From NCBI GenBank assembly GCA_009760855.2, contig WPIO01000067.1, positions 805,501 through 869,500 on the forward strand: a DNA stretch of 64,000 nucleotides, written 5' to 3'. Under the pieces are notes generated by a model. The model saw nothing but the letters and a program-made list of their open reading frames with translations. It was not told the origin of the DNA and searched no databases. Source of the stretch: Cristatella mucedo. Taxonomy: Eukaryota; Bryozoa; Phylactolaemata; Cristatellidae. A program made the translations under genes and the position numbers. The stretch's first letter is position 1. The number at the start of each line of letters is the position of its first letter. This document shows positions 1-12,800 of this stretch, in pieces.

Positions 1-633
1 TTCAGGAAGTTGATACTGCCACACACAAGAGATGTAAAAAAAAGTTTAACGAACGATTAGTATGTGCCTTCTTACGCTGTTATCCTTAAACGAAACCCAT
101 ATAGAAGATAACGCCATGATAAGCCGGATAAATAATTTCACACGAGAGGTTAACTCAGTCCTCGATGAATTGTTATCAATTAACAGGTCTTTAGGAAGAT
201 TCGGTCTCGCAAATTAAACAAAAAAGTTTTTAAAAGTCAAACCAAATCGCAGCTTTAATTACTATATTCAAAGTGCTTTAACATAATTCATGGTGTCAAG
301 TTAAACGGGCTACTGTATTTTCTAATTTTAACTACATCTAGCACCATGTACGGCCTCTTTTTATCATTCCTTGTACCGGTTTCTATGTAATCACCGCCGC
401 CAATCTGTCAATTCTTGTCTAAACGTCTGTCAAAACTGTTTCTCCCTAATTCACTGGCTCTAGATAAATTCACAATTTATCTATATATCACCATTAAGGA
501 CTTCTTGCAAGACAAGCATTTGCAAACTATCTCCATACTTCAGAGGTTATATGTCCACACGATAGTCGAAAGTTTATGTTAAAATGCTGTGGATGTGCAA
601 GCTCAGACACCCTATCCAGAACCTCTCACTTAC
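1..633 (-). other. Intron downstream of the last alpha N-half exon; no recognised element
   Basis: This stretch follows the donor of exon 634-832 (AC then GTAAGT on the minus strand). It does not match the corresponding intron of the array units, so it belongs to an older, non-amplified triplet. In the other triplets the next exon (alpha C-half) lies 2 to 3.5 kb further on, so its absence here is expected. I see no Ig exon, RT motif or simple repeat in it. Confidence 0.6.
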
Positions 634-832
634 GTTAGTCTTCCTCCGTCGACGACAGCCAAGGCCGGAAGCGAAAATTTCCGAGAACCTTTAACAAAGC
701 TCCATGTATAGCTGCACGCTGGACCACAATTCGCTTGACAAAGAAGGATGAGCTCTCCACCAATTGAGACGCCACCACTACCACCTGCACCGTTGGGGGA
801 AGTCACTTTTACCGAGTTTGGAGCGTAGCTGC
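634..832 (-). CDS. Ig alpha domain N-half exon at the left edge of the array
   Basis: This 199-bp exon lies between an acceptor ending TTTTAG and a GTAAGT donor. It codes for a strand with C-Q-A-N-C-G-P-A-C followed by Y-T-W, so it has the extra cysteine pair seen in array alpha domains. Compared with array copies the second half differs clearly (Trp-Ser-Phe-Val instead of Trp-Tyr-Arg-Ala after the Y-T-W position, and several changes to the exon end), while the first half and the upstream intron match the array. The exon is therefore a junction between array and flanking sequence. Its C-half partner is outside the window. Confidence 0.85.
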
Positions 833-3800
833 CTAAAAGTGCATCGAAATCGTCACTCGGTCGCTTTACTATCACATGGATTGTACAACGACTGGAACTT
901 TGATTGTTTCAGGCACATAAAGCAGCCCCATTAAATCGGTTCATGCAGAGGCACATCTCTTAACATGTCAACCAGCTGCTAGAGGCTTTAGTATTCGTGA
1001 CGGAACGTAACAGGGAAAACCGTCGAAATGCCAAGCAGCACGAGCAGGCTCGTTCCAGCAAGTTACCTTTTACATCAACAGCGACGTTGACCGTCCCAGA
1101 CGATGAGCCGTCCTGGTTCGTAGCAGTGCACGTGTAAGTTCCAGAATCTTGAGCCTGAACTGAGGTTAGCCTACAAGCGGCATCTCAGAGGTGCATGATG
1201 AGCTCAAGTTTGATGATGACAGCTTTTCAAGTGTACAAGATCGGACCTGACGGCACCCAAGCCGATTCGACGGCGAATGTGCTAAAAGTCAGTAGCCAGT
1301 CCCTAAGTGTAGTTGCCAAAACAAATGACGTATGATACACTAATTGTCTTTCATTTTTTTTTACATTGCAGACTACTGCACTGATGTAGAACTACATAAC
1401 AAGAGGCAGATGCTGTTTTATATAGATACTCAAGTAATTGATCCCTTTCGAATGATAAAATCATTTTAAACTGTTTAAAACGAAACCTTCTAACATGGGT
1501 TTAAGGATACCAAACCGCACAGAGTAGTGACGTATTATTGAAAGCTAGGATGCTGCACTGATTGAGATATTATAAAATTGCCAAAGTATGTCACCTGCCC
1601 GGATCAAATATAGGTTTACTGAAATTTGAAGACCTTAATGTATACTCGACTCTGTGCTTACCTGAAATGACATTTGCTGATACTGCTTCAACAAACAGTG
1701 GGCAAGTTCAGCGAAAGCGACTCGACGAGGCACAAATTATTTTCCCTAGAAATAGTTGGCAATGAGAAATAACAAGCCCCCTTTCACGACAGCTACTCTC
1801 CTCGGTTCATCACCCACCAACCCAGCCTTGGCAAGATTCGCTGCTTGAAGACTGAGAACTGAAATCAGCTACAATCATCTAGTACATTTTGCAAAACCGT
1901 GTTAATAGCCGAACATCCGTTTCTATCAAATAACATACGACCATATTTTCTGATTCATGTTATTAACTCTCAGCAGCAGAACATATTTGGCTATCCTACA
2001 ATGGGGCAGCCACACTACGAATTACTTCATGGAATTGCCTCTTACCATCTGTCCCACTAACTCTGCACGTAGATGCAACTACTTCTCTTTATATCTCACA
2101 TTTTTTCTCAAGCTGCTTTCGACATTTCGAACACTTACGTCAACTTTTTGCCGTTTGCGACAGCAGTGGTTGGTAACGGGAGCTGCTGACCGCCTAAGAC
2201 TCTGCTCCATTTGATGTTCGGGTTCGGAACGCCATCAGCATCGCAAATTAGATCGACCGTTCCACCAACATGAACGCCGTCTTTTCCGAAATCGTCACTG
2301 ACGGCCGTAACTTTCACTGAAGATGGTGCGTAGTGGTCTAAATCAAGTACAGCAGATGTTTCTTGAAGCACGTTGGATTGAATGATTCGTGGAATTGGCA
2401 CGAATACTTTAACACTCATTTTCAGCAATACATGCTGAGCAGATTGACTTATCATGGCTGTGGTCGAACTGTTGGCATATCTTTCAAATGAATATCAGTG
2501 CCTTGCCATGTCACGCAAAGCAATGCATGAACTACCTGCCCACTAAGCTAGATCGTTATCCCTAGATAATGCTATGGCATACATTAGAAAGATATTTCAG
2601 AGCTGGGCGAACTGGAAGAGACTTCCCCGCACAGGCAAGGATGCAACATCGTGTAACACTCACCGAGCACGTTAATACTGATCTGGCTTGACGAAATAGG
2701 TCCGAAGCCATCGACGACTGCTTGACATGTGTAGACGCCTGAGTTAGCTGAAGTTATTCCTTTGAGGCTGCAACATTTCATCCACACCATTACAGGAACA
2801 CACTCGCACATAAGCTTTAGTCTGAATCACCTGCTGCCAGAGGAGTTAGCAGGTAAAATGCCTGACCGTCGCCAAAGGATGAGCTATGAAGTAGCATATG
2901 CCTTGCTATATAAAGAAAACTACAAAGCCTTAACGTTGGCTGAGTTGTGCCTCTTTGTAGGCTGAACTTAAGTTGTAATAAAGGAATCCGTTATTCATTC
3001 CGACTGACAGGTAAAGACGAAAAGTGTCAGGCTTCCATGACAAATCGATTCAACGTCTTGACTGGGAAACGTCGTGCCTGAATTTAAAGTTGGCTCAAAG
3101 CTTCCGAGTGCGATAGAGCGATCGGCGTCTAAGTGGCCCTATTTTGAGTTAGGCGATATTTACCGACAACGTGTGCCACATTCATTGGAAAAACATTTCG
3201 AATGCATACGCTTGACGACCAGCAGCCTGTCAATATCATTAGGAGGCATTTTTAGCGAACTCACTTGAGCACAGCAGTGCCTGGCGAAGAAACACTGGGA
3301 AGTAGCTGTCCATCCTTTGTCCACACCAGCTGAAGGCTTGAGTCACCGATGGCACGACCAGTGATCGACAAGTCAGTTCCAGGTAGGAAGGAGTTGGCGT
3401 CCCCATTTAAAGGTCGCACCCCACTTGCGACCACTTCGACCTTCAATGGCGACCAGTTGATGGGTCTGCTTCCACCTGAGAGGATGTTCAAGGTGTTACC
3501 AACAGCGACAAGCTCCATGAAGCAAACTTCCCAAGATATTTTCTCATTAAATATTTGTAACCTATCAACACTACGTATCGAACGGCTGATGAGCCGCACT
3601 CTTCGTTGATTATTATCTCTGTAGGCTGATAAGATCATCTGATGATATTTAAAGAAGTAACGAACAGATTGCACTGTACCACAGCTCAAAAATCAACGGG
3701 TGACGGAGTCAGAATGCACATGCACATGTCTGCCAATTTTCGTCGGGACCGAAATAATTGTACAATTGCAAGCACTAATTTGTACGCCTGCTTTCACAAA

Positions 3801-6800
3801 GCAGCAAAGTGTTACTGATGCGCCTGTGCTTAAAGAACGTGCATAATGTCAGCCAGATCTCAAGCACTCGCTGCATTCAACTGTACATAGAGAATGCAAT
3901 CGACAAGTCCTGCATGCTAGGGAAGAGATCCCTAATTGCGAAGCCCTTGACCGGGAAACGGACGATGCCACTGTAGTCAGCACAGATGGCAAAGGCAAAT
4001 CGTCGGCTTCCCATGCATGTTGGGTGCAGTGTCAAGCTTGGAAATGAGCAAATGCACTTGCCTTTTGGGTCACTGACGACGCTGACAGCAGTAGACACCG
4101 AACCGTACCGATTCTGAGCAGTACACAAGTACGTTCCAATGTCACCTGCCTTGACTGATGGTATCCTACAAAGGAATGTTCAGGTGTGCATGCTGAGTCA
4201 GATCGGGTTTCACTTAAATTCTCGAGATAAAGGACTGCACTTTGAAACTTTGATCATTCTTGTAATCAGTGTCCGTCGTGTCAGCTATGGATTGACACAG
4301 CCGACAGCGAAGTAACTTCAGCCGTAGCCATTGGAAGCGATAGTATGTCTTCCAGCACAATTCTATTGCAATAACTTTCTGTATGCAGCTTTTGCGTTCT
4401 GAAAGGTTCAACTAGAAAACTATCGATAGCAGGCAATCTGGAAAGAATGAAACTGACTTCAGATATACGTCTGTGCTACCTTAATTACGGTTTAAAATGA
4501 TGGCTAAACTGGAACATCGTCCTTTCATTGGAAGCGACATGAAACTGTTACTCCGGCACTAGACATCTATGAAGATTGCGAATAAACTAACCATGACAGG
4601 CTATGCAGCACTAGGTACGAGAATTTCACTGCTCTAGCACTTGTAGACCTGTCGGTTTTCATCGAAGCCAGAGATCGTGATGTCTTACTTCAACGATTAA
4701 GACCGTGGAGTAGTCTAGCAGACTTGATAGCTCGATTGAAATCGTTCCTCACTGATCGTGCTCAATCCGCATCTTTTGTAGGTATAGTCTGCATTACAAG
4801 ATCACCTACCAGTTGAGTCCCTCTACGGTTCATTTTCGGTCCATTGACCTCTTTCATTCATACTGAACCTCAGAGAAACCTGACTAACGGTCTACGAATT
4901 ACGTGTTACTTTATACAAACAATACTGAATAGTATTTGGATAAACAATTTCAGAATCCGTGGCAGCAACTGATAAAGTGATCGCTTGCTTTGCTGACAGT
5001 AAACCATGGTGTCGGTAGACAATGCTGGAAAGTGCAGGCGATAAAACGGAACTATTGCTAACGACACTCGCAATGCATATGAATGATTTAGAAAGCTCGT
5101 CTCTTGTAACAGGCGACTTTGCAGCTTGAAAATTGTCACATCCTCGCCATTTAGGGTCACACATCTAAAAACGTTTACATTTTGATAGCTTCTCTCAACG
5201 GAATCTTGGTTTAGATAAGCTTTACCTCAAGTTGCAATCAAAGATTCATAACTTTTTTCGATGTTGCTCTGCTAAAGATTTAACTTTATCCTTAGTTCTG
5301 ACTCGGCTTTACTAATGCAATTTCCTTTGGCTGAGCTAGAGAAAAGCGACCGGAACGTTGCCTCTGGATATATACACGACAGTACAGCTGGCTTGCTAAT
5401 GCCAAGGTTCGTCTTGTATGTTGTTTTCAAAAGAAATTTGGATCGCTGGCTGTCGATCGATAGCTACATACTGGGGATGGCAGACGGGCATACGAGGCCA
5501 TCCACGGCCTGGCTCCTTCTCGTCTTGTCAAACTGTGCCACCTCTTGCAGCCACTCCGTTCCCGGTTCCGGTCGTGTATGGAAAATATATTCACTGTCCT
5601 ATTCCTCCACTTGAAGGCTGTTGGTGACAGAATGTTGTGCTCTGGGGGTCGTCGACTCCTGGATTTCCCTCTCACGATTCTAATGCAATGACGCCTACGT
5701 TAGTGCTGCCTATTACGGCACGACCTTTCCATACTTCCTGAGCTGCTACTTTCGTGTTGCTCACTACCCTAGCTGCTCACCTGACTCGGCTAGGCTTTCA
5801 AATTCCTTTCCGTTGCGTGAGATAAAGTAAGTTGGCTACCGAACGCTACCGAAAGAAGCTTAGGGTTTGAGTGGGCTATATGAACCTCTCCTGCTTTACA
5901 TCGCCATAGTCTTCGTAGATTTTAAGATTTGCAGACAGAGTTCCATCTTCGTTTAGTGCAGCAACACTGCCATCGATCCTTCGAAAGGACTACTTCAAAT
6001 TCTGACCTACATACTTACCTTCAAATTAAAAGTGAGCAGAGCATTTATTGAGTTTGCATTATAATTACGTCTGTTTCAAGCTTCTTCCAAATTACTCGTT
6101 TATAACTTAATCAATTTTCACTAAGTAAGTAAGTAAGAGTAGCAAGAGCTACCCCGAGTTGCTGCATCATGCGGTCTTAGTCTATCTAGTCAATTAAATG
6201 AGTTTGTTTTTACGATCTACTATGTGCCCCGTCTTTCAAAGGTCTTTAGAACGCCTCACTTAAAATTAAAATGTCACTTGTATTATGAGCTCGTGTCGTC
6301 TTGCATGCCGAAAGTTCTCAGGGTTTATTCGTGCTTTGAAGGCTGGTTGTCACAAGTATTTTTACGCATTTAATCTCAATACTGCTTCGGTGCTAGAGTG
6401 GAAACCTTTTCTAATAGCTCCTCACTTACTTTAGTTGGCCGCCGTCGACGACGGCATAGGCCGGCAAGGGAGCCTTCTGAGAGCCCTTGGCCCTGTACCA
6501 TGTATAGGTGCACGCTGGACCACAATTTGCTTGGCAAACGAGGATGAGCTCTCCACCAATTGCGACGCCACCACTACCACCTGCACCGTTGGGGGAAGTC
6601 ACTTTTGCCGAGTTTGGAGCGTAGCTGCCTACAAGTGCATCGAAATCGTCACTCGGTCGCTTTACTATCACATGGATTGTACAACGACTGGAACTTTGAT
6701 TGTTTCAGGCACATAAAGCAGCCCCATTAAATCGGTTCATGCAGAGGCACATCTCTTAACATGTCAACCAGCTGCTAGAGGCTTTAGTATTCGTGACGGA

Positions 6801-9800
6801 ACGTAACAGGGGAAACCGTCGAAATGCCAAGCAGCACGAGCAGGCTCGTTCCAGCAAGTTACCTTTTACATCAACAGCGACGTTGACCGTCCCAGACGAT
6901 GAGCCGTCCTGGTTCGTAGCAGTGCACGTGTAAGTTCCAGAATCTTGAGCCTGAACTGAGGTTAGCCTACAAGCGGCATCTCAGAGGTGCATGATGAGCT
7001 CAAGTTTGATGATGACAGCTTTTCAAGTGTACAAGATCGGACCTGACGGCACCCAAGCCGATTCGACGGCGAATGTGCTAAAAGTCAGTAGCCAGTCCCT
7101 AAGTGTAGTTGCCAAAACAAATGACGTATGATACACTAATTGTCTTTCATTTTTTTACATTGCAGACTACTGCACTGATGTAGAACTACATAACAAGAGG
7201 CAGATGCTGTTTTATATAGATACTCAAGTAATTGATCCCTTTCGAATGATAAAATCATTTTAAACTGTTAAAAACGAAACGTTCTAACATGGGTTTAAGG
7301 ATACCAAACCGCACAGAGTAGTGACGTATTATTGAAAGCTATGATGCTGCACTGATTGAGATATTATAAAATTGCCAAAGTATGTCACCTGCCCGGATCA
7401 AATATAGGTTTACTGAAATTTGAAGACCTTAATGTATACTCGACTCTGTGCTTACCTGAAATGACATTTGCTGATACTGCTTCAACAAACAGTGGGCAAG
7501 TTCAGCGAAAGCGACTCGACGAGGCACAAATTATTTTCCCTAGAAATAGTTGGCAATGAGAAATAACAAGCCCCCTTTCACGACAGCTACTCTCCTCGGT
7601 TCATCACCCACCAACCCAGCCTTGGCAAGATTCGCTGCTTGAAGACTGAGAACTAAAATCAGCTACAATCATCTAGTACATTTTGCAAAACCGTGTTCAT
7701 AGCCGAACATCCGTTTCTATCAAATAACATACGACCATATTTTCTGATTCATGTTATTAACTCTCAGCAGCAGAACATATTTGGCTATCCTACAATGGGG
7801 CAGCCACACTACGAATTACTTCATGGAATTGCCTCTTACCATCTGTCCCACTAACTCTGCACGTAGATGCAACTACTTCTCTTTATATCTCACATTTTTC
7901 TCAAGCTGCTTTCGACATTTCGAACACTTACGTCAACTTTTTGCCGTTTGCGACAGCAGTGGTTGGTAACGGGAGCTGCTGACCGCCTAAGACTCTGCTC
8001 CATTTGATGTTCGGGTTCGGAACGCCATCAGCATCGCAAATTAGATCGACCGTTCCACCAACATGAACGCCGTCTTTTCCGAAATCGTCACTGACGGCCG
8101 TAACTTTCACTGAAGATGGTGCGTAGTGGTCTAAATCAAGTAGAGCAGATGTTTCTTGAAGCACGTTGGATTGAATGATTCGTGGAATTGGCACGAATAC
8201 TTTAACACTCATTTTCAGCAATACATGCTGAGCAGATTGACTTATCATGGCTGTGGTCGAACTGTTGGCATATCTTTCAAATGAATATCAGTGCCTTGCC
8301 ATGTCACGCAAAGCAATGCATGAACTACCTGCCCACTAAGCTAGATCGTTATCCCTAGATAATGCTATGGCATACATTAGAAAGATATTTCAGAGCTGGG
8401 CGAACTGGAAGAGACTTCCCCGCACAGGCAAGGATGCAACATCGTGTAACACTCACCGAGCACGTTAATACTGATCTGGCTTGACGAAATAGGTCCGAAG
8501 CCATCGACGACTGCTTGACATGTGTAGACACCTGAGTTAGCTGAAGTTATTCCTTTGAGGCTGCAACATTTCATCCACACCATTACAGGAACACACTCGC
8601 ACATAAGCTTTAGTCTGAATCACCTGCTGCCAGAGGAGTTAGCAGGTAAAATGCCTGACCGTCGCCAAAGGATGAGCTATGAAGTAGCATATGCCTTGCT
8701 ATATAAAGAAAACTACAAAGCCTTAACGTTGGCTGAGTTGTGCCTCTTTGTAGGCTGAACTTAAGTTGTAATAAAGGAATCCGTTATCCATTCCGACTGA
8801 CAGGTAAAGACGAAAAGTGTCAGGCTTCCATGACAAATCGATTCAACGTCTTGACTGGGAAACGTCGTGCCTGAATTTAAAGTTGGCTCAAAGCTTCCGA
8901 GTGCGATAGAGCGATCAGCGTCTAAGTGGCCCTATTTTGAGTTAGGCGATATTTACCGATAACGTGTGCCACATTCATTGGAAAAACATTTCGAATGCAT
9001 ACGCTTGACGACCAGCAGCCTGTCAATATCATTAGGAGGCATTTTTAGCGAACTCACTTGAGCACAGCAGTGCCTGGCGAAGAAACACTGGGAAGTAGCT
9101 GTCCATCCTTTGTCCACACCAGCTGAAGGCTTGAGTCACCGATGGCACGACCAGTGATCGACAAGTCAGTTCCAGGTAGGAAGGAGTTGGCGTCCCCATT
9201 TAAAGGTCGCACCCCACTTGCGACCACTTCGACCTTCAATGGCGACCAGTTGATGGGTCTGCTTCCACCTGAGAGGATGTTCAAGGTGTTACCAACAGCG
9301 ACAAGCTCCATGAAGCAAACTTCCCAAGATATTTTCTCATTAAATATTTGTAACCTATCAACACTACGTATCGAACGGCTGATGAGCCGCACTCTTCGTT
9401 GATTATTATCTCTGTAGGCTGATAAGATCATCTGATGATATTTAAAGAAGTAACGAACAGATTGCACTGTACCACAGCTCAAAAATCAACGGGTGACGGA
9501 GTCAGAATGCACATGCACATGTCTGCCAATTTTCGTCGGGACCGAAATAATTGTACAATTGCAAGCACTAATTTGTACGCCTGCTTTCACAAAGCAGCAA
9601 AGTGTTACTGATGCGCCTGTGCTTAAAGAACGTGCATAATGTCAGCCAGATCTCAAGCACTCGCTGCATTCAACTGTACATAGAGAATGCAATCGACAAG
9701 TCCTGCATGCTAGGGAAGAGATCCCTAATTGCGAAGCCCTTGACCGGGAAACGGACGATGCCACTGTAGTCAGCACAGATGGCAAAGGCAAATCGTCGGC

Positions 9801-12800
9801 TTCCCATGCATGTTGGGTGCAGTGTCAAGCTTGGAAATGAGCAAATGCACTTGCCTTTTGGGTCACTGACGACGCTGACAGCAGTAGACACCGAACCGTA
9901 CCGATTCTGAGCAGTACACAAGTACGTTCCAATGTCACCTGCCTTGACTGATGGTATCCTACAAAGGAATGTTCAGGTGTGCATGCTGAGTCAGATCGGG
10001 TTTCACTTAAATTCTCGAGATAAAGGACTGCACTTTGAAACTTTGATCATTCTTGTAATCAGTGTCCGTCGTGTCAGCTATGGATTGACACAGCCGACAG
10101 CGAACTAACTTCAGCCGTAGCCATTGGAAGCGATAGTATGTCTTCCAGCACAATTCTATTGCAATAACTTTCTGTATGCAGCTTTTGCGTTCTGAAAGGT
10201 TCAACTAGAAAACTATCGATAGCAGGCAATCTGGAAAGAATGAAACTGACTTCAGATATACGTCTGTGCTACCTTAATTACGGTTTAAAATGATGGCTAA
10301 ACTGGAACATCGTCCTTTCATTGGAAGCGACATGAAACTGTTACTCCGGCACTAGACATCTATGAAGATTGCGAATAAACTAACCATGACAGGCTATGCA
10401 GCACTAGGTACGAGAATTTCACTGCTCTAGCACTTGTAGACCTGTCGGTTTTCATCGAAGCCAGAGATCGTGATGTCTTACTTCAATGATTAAGACCGTG
10501 GATTAGTCTAGCAGACTTGATAGCTCGATTGAAATCGTTCCTCACTGATCGTGCTCAATCCGCATCTTTTGTAGGTATAGTCTGCATTACAAGATCACCT
10601 ACCAGTTGAGTCCCTCTACGGTTCATTTTCGGTCCATTGACCTCTTTCATTCATACTGAACCTCAGAGAAACCTGACTAACGGTCTACGAATTACGTGTC
10701 ACTTTATACAAACAATACTGAATAGTATTTGGATAAACAATTTCAGAATCCGTGGCAGCAACTGATAAAGTGATCGCTTGCTTTGCTGACAGTAAACCAT
10801 GGTGTCGGTAGACAATGCTGGAAAGTGCAGGCGATAAAACGGAACTATTGCTAACGACACTCGCAATGCATATGAATGATTTAGAAAGCTCGTCTCTTGT
10901 AACAGGCGACTTTGCAGCTTGAAAATTGTCACATCCTCGCCATTTAGGGTCACACATCTAAAAACGTTTACATTTTGATAGCTTCTCTCAACGGAATCTT
11001 GGTTTAGATAAGCTTTACCTCAAGTTGCAATCAAAGATTCATAACTTTTTTCGATGTTGCTCTGCTAAAGATTTAACTTTATCCTTAGTTCTGACTCGGC
11101 TTTACTAATGCAATTTCCTTTGGCTGAGCTAGAGAAAAGCGACCGGAACGTTGCCTCTGGATATATACACGACAGTACAGCTGGCTTGCTAATGCCAAGG
11201 TTTGGTCTTGTATGTTGTTTTCAAAAGAAATTTGGATCGCTGGCTGTCGATCGATAGCTACATACTGGGGATGGCAGACGGGCATACGAGGCCATCCACG
11301 GCCTGGCTCCTTCTCGTCTTGTCAAACTGTGCCACCTCTTGCAGCCACTCCGTTCCCGGTTCCGGTCGTGTATGGAAAATATATTCACTGTCCTATTCCT
11401 CCACTTGAAGGCTGTTGGTGACAGAATGTTGTGCTCTGGGGGTCGTCGACTCCTGGATTTCCCTCTCACGATTCTAATGCAATGACGCCTACGTTAGTGC
11501 TGCCTATTACGGCACGACCTTTCCATACTTCCTGAGCTGCTACTTTCGTGTTGCTCACTACCCTAGCTGCTCACCTGACTCGGCTAGGCTTTCAAATTCC
11601 TTTCCGTTGCGTGAGATAAAGTAAGTTGGCTACCGAACGCTACCGAAAGAAGCTTAGGGTTTGAGTGAGCTATATGAACCTCTCCTGCTTTACATCGCCA
11701 TAGTCTTCGTAGATTTTAAGATTTGCAGACAGAGTTCCATCTTCGTTTAGTGCAGCAACACTGCCATCGATCCTTCGAAAGGACTACTTCAAATTCTGAC
11801 CTACATACTTACCTTCAAATTAAAAGTGAGCAGAGCATTTATTGAGTTTGCATTATAATTACGTCTGTTTGAAGCTTCTGCCTAATTACTCGTTTATAAC
11901 TTAATCAATTTTCACTAAGTAAGTAAGTAAGAGTAGCAAGAGCTACCCTGAGTTGCTGCATCATGCGGTCTTAGTCTATCTAGTCAATTAAATGAGTTTG
12001 TTTTTACGATCTACTATGTGCCCCGTCTTTCAAAGGTCTTTAGAACGCCTCACTTAAAATTAAAATGTCACTTGTATTATGAGCTCGTGTCGTCTTGCAT
12101 GCCGAAAGTTCTCAGGGTTTATTCGTGCTTTGAAGGCTGGTTGTCACATGTATGTTTACGCATTTAATCTCAATACTGCTTCGGTGCTAGAGTGGAAACC
12201 TTTTCTAATAGCTCCTCACTTACTTTAGTTGGCCGCCGTCGACGACGGCATAGGCCGGCAAGGGAGCCTTCTGAGAGCCCTTGGCCCTGTACCATGTATA
12301 GGTGCACGCTGGACCACAATTTGCTTGGCAAACGAGGATGAGCTCTCCACCAATTGCGACGCCACCACTACCACCTGCACCGTTGGGGGAAGTCACTTTT
12401 GCCGAGTTTGGAGCGTAGCTGCCTACAAGTGCATCGAAATCGTCACTCGGTCGCTTTACTATCACATGGATTGTACAACGACTGGAACTTTGATTGTTTC
12501 AGGCACATAAAGCAGCCCCATTAAATCGGTTCATGCAGAGGCACATCTCTTAACATGTCAACCAGCTGCTAGAGGCTTTAGTATTCGTGACGGAACGTAA
12601 CAGGGGAAACCGTCGAAATGCCAAGCAGCACGAGCAGGCTCGTTCCAGCAAGTTACCTTTTACATCAACAGCGACGTTGACCGTCCCAGACGATGAGCCG
12701 TCCTGGTTCGTAGCAGTGCACGTGTAAGTTCCAGAATCTTGAGCCTGAACTGAGGTTAGCCTACAAGCGGCATCTCAGAGGTGCATGATGAGCTCAAGTT

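Noticed and set aside
1562-1765. Plus-strand 67-codon open frame repeated in all array units
   Set aside because: It lies inside the gamma intron antisense to the gene and is preserved only because the units are near-identical at DNA level; it is absent from U8 and U9 and has no recognisable domain or splice context.
2762-2965. Plus-strand 67-codon frame next to beta-C
   Set aside because: Mostly intronic, no family match, repeated only through unit duplication.
3349-3609. Plus-strand 86-codon open frame over the beta N-half exon, repeated in each unit
   Set aside because: It is the antisense shadow of the coding exon 3265-3475.
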